Assembly (NCBI RefSeq): GCF_029504575.1
Contig: NZ_JAQFII010000002.1
Coordinates: 186,001 to 250,000 of the forward strand
Length of the DNA: 64,000 nt
DNA from: Streptomyces sp. SPB162
Lineage (GTDB): Bacteria > Actinomycetota > Actinomycetes > Streptomycetales > Streptomycetaceae
Reading direction: 5' to 3'
Shown here: one piece after another, positions 1 through 8,929 of the stretch
How the letters are laid out: each line of letters begins with the position of its first letter
How positions within the stretch are numbered: position 1 is the stretch's first letter
Translations under genes and position numbers: made by a program
The notes under the pieces: generated by a model
Told to the model about the DNA's origin: nothing
Databases searched by the model: none
What the model saw: only the letters and a program-made list of their open reading frames with translations

Positions 1-16
1 AGGGACGACGAACACT

Positions 17-1118
17 GTGACGGACACTGTGAAGAGCGCCGTGAAGGACACCGGCGCTCCTGCCACGGGACCGGCCGAGCCACTGGGTGTCGCCGTGGTC
101 GGCGCCGGCTACTGGGGGCCCAACCTGGTCCGCAACTTCCAGTCCAGCCCGAAGTTCCGGCTGCGCCACCTCTGCGACCTCGATGTGGACCGGGCGAAGC
201 GGGTGCTCGGCGGGTACTCCACCGTCCAGGCGACCGCGGACTACGCGGCAGTCCTCGCCGACCCGGCCGTGGACGCCGTCGCCGTGGCCACACCCGCCGG
301 CACGCACCTGGACGTCGCGCTCGCGGCACTGCGCGCGGGCAAGCACGTCCTCGTCGAGAAGCCGCTGGCCGCCACGTACGCGGACGGTCTGCGGCTGGTG
401 ACCGAGGCCGAGGAGCGCGGTCTGACCCTGATGTGCGACCACACCTACTGCTACACCCCCGCGGTGAGTCACATCCGCGACCAGGTCCGCTCCGGGGAGC
501 TCGGCCGAGATCCACTACGTCGACTCGGTCCGGATCAACCTCGGGCTCGTGCAGAAGGACATCGACGTGATGTGGGACCTCGCGCCCCACGACCTGTCGA
601 TCCTCGACTTCATCCTCCCCGACCACGTCGAGCCGGTCGCGGTCGCCGCGCACGGCGCCGACCCGATAGGCGCCGGCCAGGCCTGCGTGGCCTACCTGAC
701 ACTGCAGCTCAACACCGGCGCCATCGCGCACGTGCACGTCAACTGGCTCTCCCCCACCAAGGTGCGGACCACCATGGTCGGCGGCTCGAAGCGCACGCTG
801 ATCTGGGACGACCTCAACCCCGCGCAGCGCGTGGCGGTCTTCGACCGCGGGGTCGAGCTGTCCACGCCGCAGGAGATCGGCGTCGACCAGCGCCGCGACA
901 TGCAGATCTCCTACCGCACCGGCGACATGGTGGCGCCCGCGATCGGCGAGAAGGAGGCGCTGCGCAGCATGGTCGACGAGTTCGCCGCGTCGATCCGCGA
1001 GCGCCGGGCGCCGCTGACCGACGGCCGGGCGGGGCTGCGCGTGCTGGACATCCTGGAGGCGGCCTCCCGGAGCCTGGAGTTCCGCGGTGCGGTCGTCGGG
1101 CTGCGCGCCGGCCGGTGA
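17..1118 (+). pseudogene. Gfo/Idh/MocA-family sugar dehydrogenase, frameshifted (WbpB-like)
   Basis: An NAD-dependent oxidoreductase of the Gfo/Idh/MocA family, predicted to oxidise a UDP-sugar at C3 ahead of transamination. The N-terminus carries the Rossmann signature VAVVGAGYWGPN at about residues 25-36, and EKPLA near residue 115 holds the family lysine. The GTG start at 17 follows AGGGACGA. The frame is sound to about base 505, then continues one frame over as EIHYVDSVRINLGLVQKDID to a stop at 1118. One surplus C near 505-506 (GGCCGAG) explains this. Removing it gives 366 residues, a normal family length. It leads a series of sugar-nucleotide genes. Dehydrogenase identity is firm; the substrate is inferred from neighbours. 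Sequence error is more likely than true inactivation. Confidence 0.8.
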
Positions 1119-1170
1119 CAGTGCGGACCGTTTTACGGCAGACGATGACCGATCCAGTGGGGGAAGAGCG

Positions 1171-2184
1171 TTGAGCACCGTACGAGGCAAGAAGATTCTG
1201 GTGACCGGCGGGGCGGGCACCATCGGTTCCAACCTGGTCGACCTGCTGGTCGACAACGGGGCACGCGAGATCGTGGTGCTCGACAACTTCGTGCGCGGGC
1301 GGATGGCCAACCTGGCCCAGGCCCTGCCGAGCGGTGTCGTGGAGGTCGTCGAGGGCGACATCCGCGACCTGGCGACCGTTCGCAAGGTCACCGAGGGCGC
1401 CGACCTGGTCTTCCATCTGGCGGCGATCCGCATCACGCAGTGCGCGGAGGAGCCCCGGCTGGCGAACGAGGTCATGGTCGACGGCACGTTCAACGTGCTG
1501 GAGTCGGCCGCCGCGGCGGGGGTGGGCAAGGTGATCGCGTCCTCGTCGGCCTCGGTCTACGGCCTGGCCGAGTCCTTCCCGACGACCGAACGCCACCACG
1601 CGTACAACAACGACACGTTCTACGGTGCGGCGAAGGCCTTCAACGAGGGCGTTCTGCGCAGCTTCCACGCGATGTACGGGCTGGACTACGTCGCGCTGCG
1701 CTACTTCAACGTGTACGGGCCGCGGATGGACATCCACGGCCTGTACACCGAGGTCCTCATCCGCTGGATGGAGCGGATCGTGGGCGGCGAGCCGCCGCTG
1801 ATCCTCGGCGATGGAACGCAGACCATGGACTTCGTCCACGTCCGCGACATCGCCCGGGCCAACCTGCTGGCCGCGGAGTCGGACCTCACCGACGAGGTGT
1901 TCAACGTCGCGAGCGGCACCGAGACGAGCCTGCGCGACCTCGCGCTCGCCCTCCTGGAGGCGATGGGCGCCGACCTGCAGCCCGAACACGGTCCCGCCCG
2001 TTCGGTGAACGGGGTCACCCGCCGCCTCGCGGACACCACCCAGGCCGCGGAGCGGCTCGGATTCACCGCGCAGATCGACCTGCGCAGCGGGCTGCGCGAC
2101 CTGGTGGACTGGTGGCAGTCGGAGCGCGCGGCCGACGCCAAGGCCGCGGCCGCCACCGCACAGGCCGCACAGGCCGCGCGATGA
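1171..2184 (+). CDS. NAD-dependent epimerase/dehydratase (extended SDR, UDP-sugar 4-epimerase-like)
   Basis: An extended short-chain dehydrogenase of 337 residues, predicted to epimerise a nucleotide sugar at C4. The N-terminal TGGAGTIGS is the NAD-binding GxxGxxG motif. SSSASVYG and YGAAK supply the catalytic Ser/Thr and the Tyr-x3-Lys pair. I start at the TTG at 1171 because GGGGGAAGAG sits just upstream and the product then begins STVRGKKILVTGG; the longer frame adds non-homologous residues. It overlaps the next gene by ATGA, so the two are translationally coupled. GalE, WbpP-like or dehydratase activity cannot be separated by eye. Confidence 0.85.
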   Translation: MSTVRGKKILVTGGAGTIGSNLVDLLVDNGAREIVVLDNFVRGRMANLAQALPSGVVEVVEGDIRDLATVRKVTEGADLVFHLAAIRITQCAEEPRLANEVMVDGTFNVLESAAAAGVGKVIASSSASVYGLAESFPTTERHHAYNNDTFYGAAKAFNEGVLRSFHAMYGLDYVALRYFNVYGPRMDIHGLYTEVLIRWMERIVGGEPPLILGDGTQTMDFVHVRDIARANLLAAESDLTDEVFNVASGTETSLRDLALALLEAMGADLQPEHGPARSVNGVTRRLADTTQAAERLGFTAQIDLRSGLRDLVDWWQSERAADAKAAAATAQAAQAAR

Positions 2185-3368
2185 GCGCCCCGGTGGAGTC
2201 CGCGCCGTCGGGGACCGCGCCGGTGGAAGCGCCGCCCGCCCGCATCCCGGTGATGATGCCGTGGCTGGGCGAGGAGGAGGCGAACGCGGCCGCCGCCGCG
2301 GTCCTGTCCGGCTGGGTCGCCCAGGGGCCCCGGGTCGCGGAGTTCGAACGCGCCTTCGCCGAGCGGGTGGGCGCCGAGCACGCCATCGCGGTGAGCTCCT
2401 GCACCGCCGCCCTGCACCTGGCGCTGGTCGCGCTGGGCCTGGGCCCCGGTGACGAGGTCGTCGTCCCGTCCCTGTCGTTCATCGCCACGGCCAACGCCGT
2501 GCGCTACGTCGGGGCCGAGCCCGTCTTCGCGGACGTCGAGGAGGCCACCGGCAATCTGACGGTGGCCACCGTGGACGCGGTCAGGACCGGGCGCACCAAG
2601 GCGGTCCTCGCCGTCCACCAGGGCGGGGTGCCGGCGGACGTGCACGCCCTGCGGTCCGCGTGCGCCGACTGGGACGTCGCACTGGTCGAGGACGCGGCCT
2701 GCGCGATCGGCTCGACCGTCGGAGGCAAGTCCGTCGGCCACGGCGCACTGCTCGCCGCCTGGTCCTTCCACCCCCGCAAGGTGATCACCACCGGCGAGGG
2801 CGGCATGCTGACCACGGACGACGCCCAGTGGGCCGAGCGGCTGCGCCGACTGCGCGAGCACGGGATGAACGCCTCCGCCGCCCAGCGGCACGCGAGCAGC
2901 AAGCCGATCCTGGAGAGCTATCTCGAGGTCGGCTACAACTACCGGATGACCGACATCCAGGCCGCGGTCGGCCTGGTCCAGCTCGGCAAGCTGGACGAGG
3001 TCGTCGCCCGCCGGCGGGCCCTGGCGGCGCGCTACGAGGCCCTGCTGCGGGACGTTCCGGGTCTGTCCCCGGTGCGCGACCCCGCGCACGGGCAGGGCAA
3101 CTTCCAGTCCTACTGGGTGCTGCCGGCCGAGGACTTCCCGGTCGGCCGGGACGCGCTGCTCGCCGCGCTCGCCGACGCGGGGGTCTCGGCCCGGCGCGGC
3201 ATCATGGCCTCGCATCTGGAGCCCGCCTACGAAGGACATCCGGCGGCGCCGCTGCCGGTCACCGAGCGGATCAGCCGTGACTCGCTCATCCTGCCGCTGT
3301 TCCACACGATGACCGAGGCCCAGCAGGACCGGGTCGTGGCGGTCCTCCGTGAGCAGGCCGGCGGATGA
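2181..3368 (+). CDS. DegT/DnrJ/EryC1/StrS aminotransferase
   Basis: A PLP-dependent sugar aminotransferase of 395 residues, transferring an amino group, usually from glutamate, to a keto-sugar nucleotide. The PLP lysine lies in SFHPRKVITTGEGG, and VEDAACAIGS supplies the cofactor-ring aspartate. Three features identify the family: the fold-type I pattern, the opening IPVMMPWLGEEE, and the absence of a signal peptide. The ATG at 2181 overlaps the preceding stop, and the stop overlaps the next start (ATGA), so it lies in a coupled operon. The adjacent NeuD-type acetyltransferase suggests a PglE/PglD-like pair making an N-acetylated amino sugar, but no matching 4,6-dehydratase is in the window. 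Confidence 0.88.
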   Translation: MSAPVESAPSGTAPVEAPPARIPVMMPWLGEEEANAAAAAVLSGWVAQGPRVAEFERAFAERVGAEHAIAVSSCTAALHLALVALGLGPGDEVVVPSLSFIATANAVRYVGAEPVFADVEEATGNLTVATVDAVRTGRTKAVLAVHQGGVPADVHALRSACADWDVALVEDAACAIGSTVGGKSVGHGALLAAWSFHPRKVITTGEGGMLTTDDAQWAERLRRLREHGMNASAAQRHASSKPILESYLEVGYNYRMTDIQAAVGLVQLGKLDEVVARRRALAARYEALLRDVPGLSPVRDPAHGQGNFQSYWVLPAEDFPVGRDALLAALADAGVSARRGIMASHLEPAYEGHPAAPLPVTERISRDSLILPLFHTMTEAQQDRVVAVLREQAGG

Positions 3369-4195
3369 GCGGCGCAGCGGGCCCGGACCCCGCCAGATCC
3401 GGGCCCGCCGCGACAGATCTGGTGATCGTCGGCGCGGGCGGGTTCGCCCGGGAGACCGCGCAGGCCGTGCGGGCCGCCAACGCGGACGATGTGGCCCATG
3501 GCCGCGTCCCGCGCTGGCGGCTGGTCGGTCACCTCGACGAGAACCCCGCGCTGCACGGCCGGGACGTGGACGGCGTGCGGGTGCTGGGCGGGAGCGGTCT
3601 GGTGCACGATCTGCCCGGCACCCGCGTGGTGGTCTGCGTCGGCAATCCACGGGACTACGCCGCCCGGGCGCGCCTGGTGCGACGGCTGGAGCTGCCGGAG
3701 AACCGCTACGCCACCGTGGTGCACCCCACCGCGGCGGTTTCGGACTCCTCGGTCCTCGGGCCCGGCTCGGTCCTGCTGGCGCACAGCGTCCTGACGGCCG
3801 CCGTGCTGGTGGGCGCGCATGTGGCGGTGATGCCGCACGTGGTCCTGACCCATGACGACGTGGTCGGGGACTTCGTGACGATCACCTCCGGGGTCCGGCT
3901 CGGCGGGGGGACGCGGCTGGGGCGCGGGGCCTATGTGGGCTCGGGCGCCCTGATCCGCGAAGGCACGACGATCGGCGCGTGGTCGCTGGTCGGGATGGGG
4001 AGCACGGTGCTCGGCGACGTACCGCCGGGCGAGGTGTGGATCGGCAGCCCCGCGCGCCGGCTGCGCGCGGCGGGGGCCCCGGCCCTCGCCGAACTGCGAG
4101 CCGAGAGCGCCGATACGGCCGGACGTGCCGAGGGTGCCGAGGGTATGGACACCGGCAGGGGGCCGGCGACACGGATGGGGAGTCCAGTCACATGA
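3365..4195 (+). CDS. NeuD/PglD-family sugar O/N-acetyltransferase
   Basis: An acetyl-CoA-dependent acyltransferase of 276 residues with a left-handed beta-helix. The N-terminal third has a Rossmann-like nucleotide-sugar site (LVIVGAGGFARETA, residues 19-32), as in NeuD and PglD. The C-terminal part shows hexapeptide repeats, for example from VVHPTAAVSDSSVLGPGS to the closing GSPARRLR. Typical members have 200-220 residues; the excess is a short N-terminal extension and a disordered tail after residue 240. It overlaps both neighbours by ATGA and lies between the two aminotransferases, which suggests it acetylates one of their products. Confidence 0.85.
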   Translation: MSGAAGPDPARSGPAATDLVIVGAGGFARETAQAVRAANADDVAHGRVPRWRLVGHLDENPALHGRDVDGVRVLGGSGLVHDLPGTRVVVCVGNPRDYAARARLVRRLELPENRYATVVHPTAAVSDSSVLGPGSVLLAHSVLTAAVLVGAHVAVMPHVVLTHDDVVGDFVTITSGVRLGGGTRLGRGAYVGSGALIREGTTIGAWSLVGMGSTVLGDVPPGEVWIGSPARRLRAAGAPALAELRAESADTAGRAEGAEGMDTGRGPATRMGSPVT

Positions 4196-5307
4196 ACCAG
4201 ATACCGCTTGTCGACCTCAAAGCGGCACATGCCGAAGTCGCCGACGAAGTACGCCGGGGATTCGAGCGCGTCCTGGCCAACACCGCCTTCATCGGCGGTG
4301 ACGAGGTCAGGGAGTTCGAGCGCGAGTACGCCGACTTCGCCGGCGTCGCCCACTGCGTGGGTGTCGCCAACGGCACCGACGCCCTCGAGCTGGCCCTGCG
4401 CGCGAGCGGGGTCGGCGTCGGTGACGAGGTGGTGCTGCCCGCGAACACCTTCATCGCCACCGCCGGCGCGGTCCAGCGGATCGGTGCGAAGCCGGTGCTG
4501 GTGGACTGCCTTCCCCACAGTTTCCTGATGGACCATCAGGCTGCCCTGGACGCGGTCGGATCCGCCACCCGCGCGGTGGTACCGGTCCATCTGTACGGAC
4601 AGTGCGCGGCGGTGACCGAACTGGCCGCGGCGCTTCCCGCGCACGTCCGGGTCGTGGAGGACGCGGCGCAGAGCCAGGGCGCGACGCGGGACGGCCGCTC
4701 CCCGGGCAGCGGCGGCATCGCCGCCACCAGCTTCTACCCGGGCAAGAACCTCGGCGCCTACGGCGACGCGGGCGCGGTGCTGACCGATGACGCGGAGCGG
4801 GCCGATCTGGTCCGCGCGCTCGCCAACCACGGCGGCGTCGCCAAGTACCGCCATGACGTGGCCGGATTCAACAGCCGGCTGGACGGGCTGCAGGCCGTCG
4901 TCCTGCGGGCGAAGCTGGCCCGGCTCGCCGACGGCAACGCGGCCCGGCGGGCCGCGGCGGCCCGGTACGACGCGCTGCTCGGCGACCTGGCGGCCGCCGG
5001 GCGCGTGGTGCTGCCGACCACGGTCGACGGCAACGCGCACGTGTGGCACCTGTACGTGGTGCGGGTCGCCGGCGCGGACCGCGACGAGGTCGTGGGCAAG
5101 CTCAACGCCGAGGGGATCGGGGCGGGGGTGCATTATCCGGCCGCGGTCCATCTGACCCCGGCCTTCGGCCATCTCGGTCACGGTCGCGGCGCCTTCCCGA
5201 ACGCGGAGGAGGCGGCCGACCGGATCCTGTCGCTGCCGCTCTTCCCGCAGATCACCGACGACCAGCAGCAACGGGTCGTGGACACTCTCACCGCCGCCCT
5301 GCGCTGA
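4192..5307 (+). CDS. DegT/DnrJ/EryC1/StrS aminotransferase (WbpE-like)
   Basis: A second PLP-dependent sugar aminotransferase, 371 residues. It opens IPLVDLKAAHAEV, typical of the WbpE/FdtB/DesV branch that aminates C3-keto sugars. VANGTDALELAL, VEDAAQSQGA and SFYPGKNLGAYGDAGA (PLP lysine in PGK) are all present. The ATG at 4192 overlaps the upstream stop. The C3-keto preference of that branch and the Gfo/Idh gene at the start of the operon make a WbpB-WbpE pair plausible. It ends the tightly coupled run; 129 bp follow before the next gene, with no convincing terminator. Confidence 0.88.
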   Translation: MNQIPLVDLKAAHAEVADEVRRGFERVLANTAFIGGDEVREFEREYADFAGVAHCVGVANGTDALELALRASGVGVGDEVVLPANTFIATAGAVQRIGAKPVLVDCLPHSFLMDHQAALDAVGSATRAVVPVHLYGQCAAVTELAAALPAHVRVVEDAAQSQGATRDGRSPGSGGIAATSFYPGKNLGAYGDAGAVLTDDAERADLVRALANHGGVAKYRHDVAGFNSRLDGLQAVVLRAKLARLADGNAARRAAAARYDALLGDLAAAGRVVLPTTVDGNAHVWHLYVVRVAGADRDEVVGKLNAEGIGAGVHYPAAVHLTPAFGHLGHGRGAFPNAEEAADRILSLPLFPQITDDQQQRVVDTLTAALR

Positions 5308-5436
5308 CGCCCGCAGCCCGCGCGTCCCGCTGTCGCCTGTCACCGCGCGTGCGCAGGCACCGTTTCCCGTCTCGCCCGCTCTAGCCTCGTCCCGCCTCAC
5401 CGAGCCGGGTCACTGCACTGCCGCTGAGAGGTACAG

Positions 5437-8400
5437 ATGCACAGAAGGAGCAGATTGCTCCGGGGCGGATTCTTCGCCCTGGCCACCGCCTTGCTCACCG
5501 CCGTCCTACCGCTGGCCGTGGTCGCCACCGCGGCCGACCCCTGCGGATCGGGCGGCAATCCCGTCGCGTGCGAGAACGCGAAGCCGGGCACGCCGATGTC
5601 CGACTGGTTCTCGCCCAACGCGTACGGCAACGTCCAGGGGTTCTCCACCCAACAGAGCTTCCAGGCCGGCGAAACCGTCCAGTTCAAGATCCAGTCGCCG
5701 GTTCCCTACCACGTCTCGGTCCTGCGGCTCGGCTACTACGGCGGCGACGGCGCCCGCATGGTGTCGACCGCGGCCCAGGCCGCGGTGACCTATCCGGCCA
5801 ACTTCACCAAGGACGGCACGGCCAACACCCCGATCGACACCACGGTGGTCGACGGAGTGCCGGACGGCAAGCCGCGCAACTGTGTCACCAAGCCGTCCAC
5901 CGGCCTGGTGGACTGCGGCAACTGGGCCGTCACCGCGAACTTCACCCTGCCCGGCAACGCGGTCTCCGGCCTGTACATCGCCAACTTCGACCAGGCCGAC
6001 GGCGAAGGCGTCATGCCGTACCCGTTCATCGTCCGCAACGACTCCAGCCACTCCGACATCGTCGTGCAGACCGATGACGAGACCTGGCAGGCGTACAACA
6101 AGTGGGGCGGCCAGAGCCTCTACGACGGCGCCGGCCCGGCGCCGGACGGGCGCGCGTACGAGGTCAGCTACAACCGGCCGCTGGACATCGGCGGCGACAA
6201 CGGGATCTACGGATCCGAGTACGAGATGATCTCGTGGCTGGAGCAGAACGGCTACGACGTCAGCTACATGACCGGACTGGACGTCTCGACCCGTGGCTCG
6301 CAACTGCTGAACCACAAGATGTTCATGTCGTCGGGCCATGACGAGTACTGGACCCAGGACCAGTTCACCAACGCGCTCAACGCGCGGCACGCCGGGGTCC
6401 ACCAGACCTACTTCAGCGGCAACGAGGTCTTCTGGAAGACCCGGTTCACCCCGAGCAACGACGGCACCAACACCGCCAACCGCACGCTGACCTGCTACAA
6501 GGAGACCAAGCGGTTCCTGGCGTCACCGAACGGCGTACCCGATCCCAGCGGCACCTGGACCGGGACCTGGATGGACCCCAACAGCACCGCCAACGGGCAG
6601 CCCTTCCAGCCGCAGAACATCCTCACCGGCTCGCTGTTCACCGTGAACGGCTACCGCAGCGACGCGATCACCGTGCCCGGCACCTACGGCAAGCAGCGGC
6701 TGTGGCGGAACACCACGGTCGCGAACCTGACGTCGGCGCAGACCGCCACCTTCCCGACCGGGACCCTCGGCTACGAGTGGGACAGCGATCTGTCGACCAG
6801 CACCCGACCACCGGGGCAGATCGACATGTCGTCCACCACGGTGGACATCAACGACGGCAAGTTCCGTCTCGACTACGGCAACACCTACGGCAACGGCACC
6901 GCGACCCACAACCTCGTCGCCTTCCGCGACCAGACGTCGCACGCCCTGGTGTTCGGCGCCGGCACCGTGCAGTGGTCGTGGGGCCTGACCAACATCCCGA
7001 CCGGGAACCCGGACGACACCGTGGTCACGGCCGACAAGCGGATGCAGCAGGCCACGGTGAACATCCTGGCCGACATGGGTCTGCAGCCCAAGACCCTGCA
7101 GAGCGGCCTGGTCCTGGCCTCGGCGTCCACCGACGCCACCGGTCCGACCATCAACGTCACCAGTCCGGCCGCCAACGTCACGGTGCCGGCGCTCAAGCCG
7201 ATCACCATCGCCGGTACCGCGGCCGACGCGGGCGGCGGTGTGGTGGCCCGGGTGGAGGTCTCCACCGACGGCGGGAGCACCTGGAACCCGACGACGGGCC
7301 TGACGTCCTGGAGCTACAGCTGGACGCCGACGACCCAGGGCGCGGCGCAGATCAAGGTGCGCGCGGTGGACGACAGCGTCAACATCGGCGCGACCACCAC
7401 GGTCCCGATCACGGTCGGACCGCAGCAGTGCCCCTGCACCGTGTGGCCGGCCGCGGCCGTGCCCGGCACAGTCAACGCCGGTGACGGCAGCTCGCTGGAG
7501 CTCGGTGTCAAGATCCGCTCCTCGGTGCCCGCCGCGATCACCGCGGTCCGGTTCTACAAGTCCCCCGCCAACGTCGGGACGCACACCGGCAGCCTGTGGA
7601 GCGCCGGCGGCCAGCGGCTGGCCACCGGAACGTTCACCAACGAGACGGCGTCCGGCTGGCAGCAGCTGAACTTCTCCTCGCCGGTGCCGGTGAAGGCGAA
7701 CACCACTTATGTGGCGTCGTACTTCGCACCCGGCGGCGGGTATTCCTACGACAACACCTTCGCCGGGAGCTCCGCGGGGCTGGCGCCGTTCACGGCACTG
7801 CAGAGCGGCACCGACGGCGGCAACGGGGTGTACCACTACGGTGCGACGAGCGCCTTCCCATCCACGGCCGCGGCCGGCAGCAACTACTGGGTGGACGCGG
7901 TCCTGGACACCTCGACCGCGAGCACCGTTCCGCCCGCGGTCACCACGACCACCCCGCAGTCCGCGGCGACGGGGGTGCCGATCACCTCACCGGTGAAGGC
8001 CACCTTCGACGAGGGCATCGAGGCCGAGACGCTGACCTTCACACTGAAGGACTCGAACGGCGCCACCGTGCCGGGCAGCAAGGTGCTGACCTCCGTGAAC
8101 AGCGCGACGTTCACCCCGTCCACCGAGCTGGCGCTGAACACCACGTACACGGCGTCCGTGCTGGCCTCCGACCTGTGGGGCAACACCATGGCGGCGCCCA
8201 AGACGTGGAACTTCACCACCAGTCCGACGCCACCGGCCGTGAACTGCCCCTGCTCCCTGTGGAGCACCGGCACGGTGCCGAGCACGGTCAACGTGACCGG
8301 TGACGCCAACTCCCTGGAGCTGGGCACCCGGTTCCAGTCGGCGGTCAACGGCTACATCACCGGCATCACGTTCTACAAGGGCCCGGGAAACACCGGCACC

Positions 8401-8787
8401 CACACCGGCACCCTGTGGTCCTCCACCGGCACGCCGCTCGCGACCGGCACGTTCGGCAGTGAGACCACGTCCGGGTGGCAGCAACTGCTCTTCGCCACCC
8501 CGGTACCCATCACCGCGGGTACCAGCTACGTGGCCTCCTACCATGCGCCGAACGGCAACTACTCGGTCGACGGGGCCTACTTCACCGGAGCCCACCAGTC
8601 CTATCCGCTGGTGGCACCGGCCGACGGCAGCGGCGGGTCCAACGGGCTCTACGCGTACGGGACCACCTCGTCGTTCCCCACCGGCACCTTCGGGTCCGTG
8701 AACTACTGGGTCGGCCCGATCTTCACCACGACGCCGCCTGCCCTGGCCGAGACGGACCAGTCCACGGAGGTGGTACCCACCCACTAG
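5437..8787 (+). CDS. secreted multidomain protein: DMFase-large-subunit-like domain, Ig-like domain, two DUF4082 domains
   Basis: An exported protein of 1116 residues. A signal peptide (RRSRLLRGG, then a hydrophobic stretch ending ATAAD) is followed by a region to about residue 560 resembling the C-terminal domain of N,N-dimethylformamidase large subunits, with LRLGYYGGDGARM and SSGHDEYW. Next come an Ig-like domain (about 569-658), a DUF4082 module (about 663-824), a Big_5-type Ig domain (about 832-928) and a second DUF4082 module (about 937-1098). Both DUF4082 copies begin CPC and contain GTHTG and a SGWQQL-type motif. No transmembrane anchor is seen. Similar secreted proteins occur in actinomycete polysaccharide loci; the activity is unknown, and amidase function should not be assumed. 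Confidence 0.8.
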   Translation: MHRRSRLLRGGFFALATALLTAVLPLAVVATAADPCGSGGNPVACENAKPGTPMSDWFSPNAYGNVQGFSTQQSFQAGETVQFKIQSPVPYHVSVLRLGYYGGDGARMVSTAAQAAVTYPANFTKDGTANTPIDTTVVDGVPDGKPRNCVTKPSTGLVDCGNWAVTANFTLPGNAVSGLYIANFDQADGEGVMPYPFIVRNDSSHSDIVVQTDDETWQAYNKWGGQSLYDGAGPAPDGRAYEVSYNRPLDIGGDNGIYGSEYEMISWLEQNGYDVSYMTGLDVSTRGSQLLNHKMFMSSGHDEYWTQDQFTNALNARHAGVHQTYFSGNEVFWKTRFTPSNDGTNTANRTLTCYKETKRFLASPNGVPDPSGTWTGTWMDPNSTANGQPFQPQNILTGSLFTVNGYRSDAITVPGTYGKQRLWRNTTVANLTSAQTATFPTGTLGYEWDSDLSTSTRPPGQIDMSSTTVDINDGKFRLDYGNTYGNGTATHNLVAFRDQTSHALVFGAGTVQWSWGLTNIPTGNPDDTVVTADKRMQQATVNILADMGLQPKTLQSGLVLASASTDATGPTINVTSPAANVTVPALKPITIAGTAADAGGGVVARVEVSTDGGSTWNPTTGLTSWSYSWTPTTQGAAQIKVRAVDDSVNIGATTTVPITVGPQQCPCTVWPAAAVPGTVNAGDGSSLELGVKIRSSVPAAITAVRFYKSPANVGTHTGSLWSAGGQRLATGTFTNETASGWQQLNFSSPVPVKANTTYVASYFAPGGGYSYDNTFAGSSAGLAPFTALQSGTDGGNGVYHYGATSAFPSTAAAGSNYWVDAVLDTSTASTVPPAVTTTTPQSAATGVPITSPVKATFDEGIEAETLTFTLKDSNGATVPGSKVLTSVNSATFTPSTELALNTTYTASVLASDLWGNTMAAPKTWNFTTSPTPPAVNCPCSLWSTGTVPSTVNVTGDANSLELGTRFQSAVNGYITGITFYKGPGNTGTHTGTLWSSTGTPLATGTFGSETTSGWQQLLFATPVPITAGTSYVASYHAPNGNYSVDGAYFTGAHQSYPLVAPADGSGGSNGLYAYGTTSSFPTGTFGSVNYWVGPIFTTTPPALAETDQSTEVVPTH

Positions 8788-8792
8788 TCCGC

Positions 8793-8823
8793 GGCCGGTC
8801 CGGGGCAGCGCCCCGGACCGGCC
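8793..8823 (+). terminator. strong hairpin after the DUF4082 gene
   Basis: A perfect 14-bp G/C stem (8793-8806 with 8810-8823) and an AGC loop begin 5 bp after the stop codon. There is no U-tract, as is common for actinomycete terminators. Confidence 0.75.
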
Positions 8824-8843
8824 CCGCTCGACCACGTCTCCAA

Positions 8844-8901
8844 CCGTACCCACCGGTCCGGGTCGGGGGAGGCGGCCCGGTGGGTACGGGCCGCCTCCCC
8901 C
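8844..8901 (+). promoter_or_regulatory. overlapping mutually exclusive hairpins upstream of GT2 gene
   Basis: Two perfect stems share bases and cannot form together. CCGTACCCACCGG (8844-8856) pairs with 8877-8889; GGGGGAGGCGGCCCG (8865-8879) pairs with 8887-8901. The second is terminator-like and lies 28 bp before the ATG of the glycosyltransferase at 8930. The geometry is that of an attenuator or antiterminator. Function is inferred; overlapping G/C palindromes can also arise by chance in DNA this rich in GC. Confidence 0.45.
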
Positions 8902-8929
8902 GAGGCCGACCGGGGATTGGCTTCTAACG

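Noticed and set aside
549..1118. A separate short dehydrogenase gene
   Set aside because: It is the C-terminal half of the Gfo/Idh protein displaced by one base.
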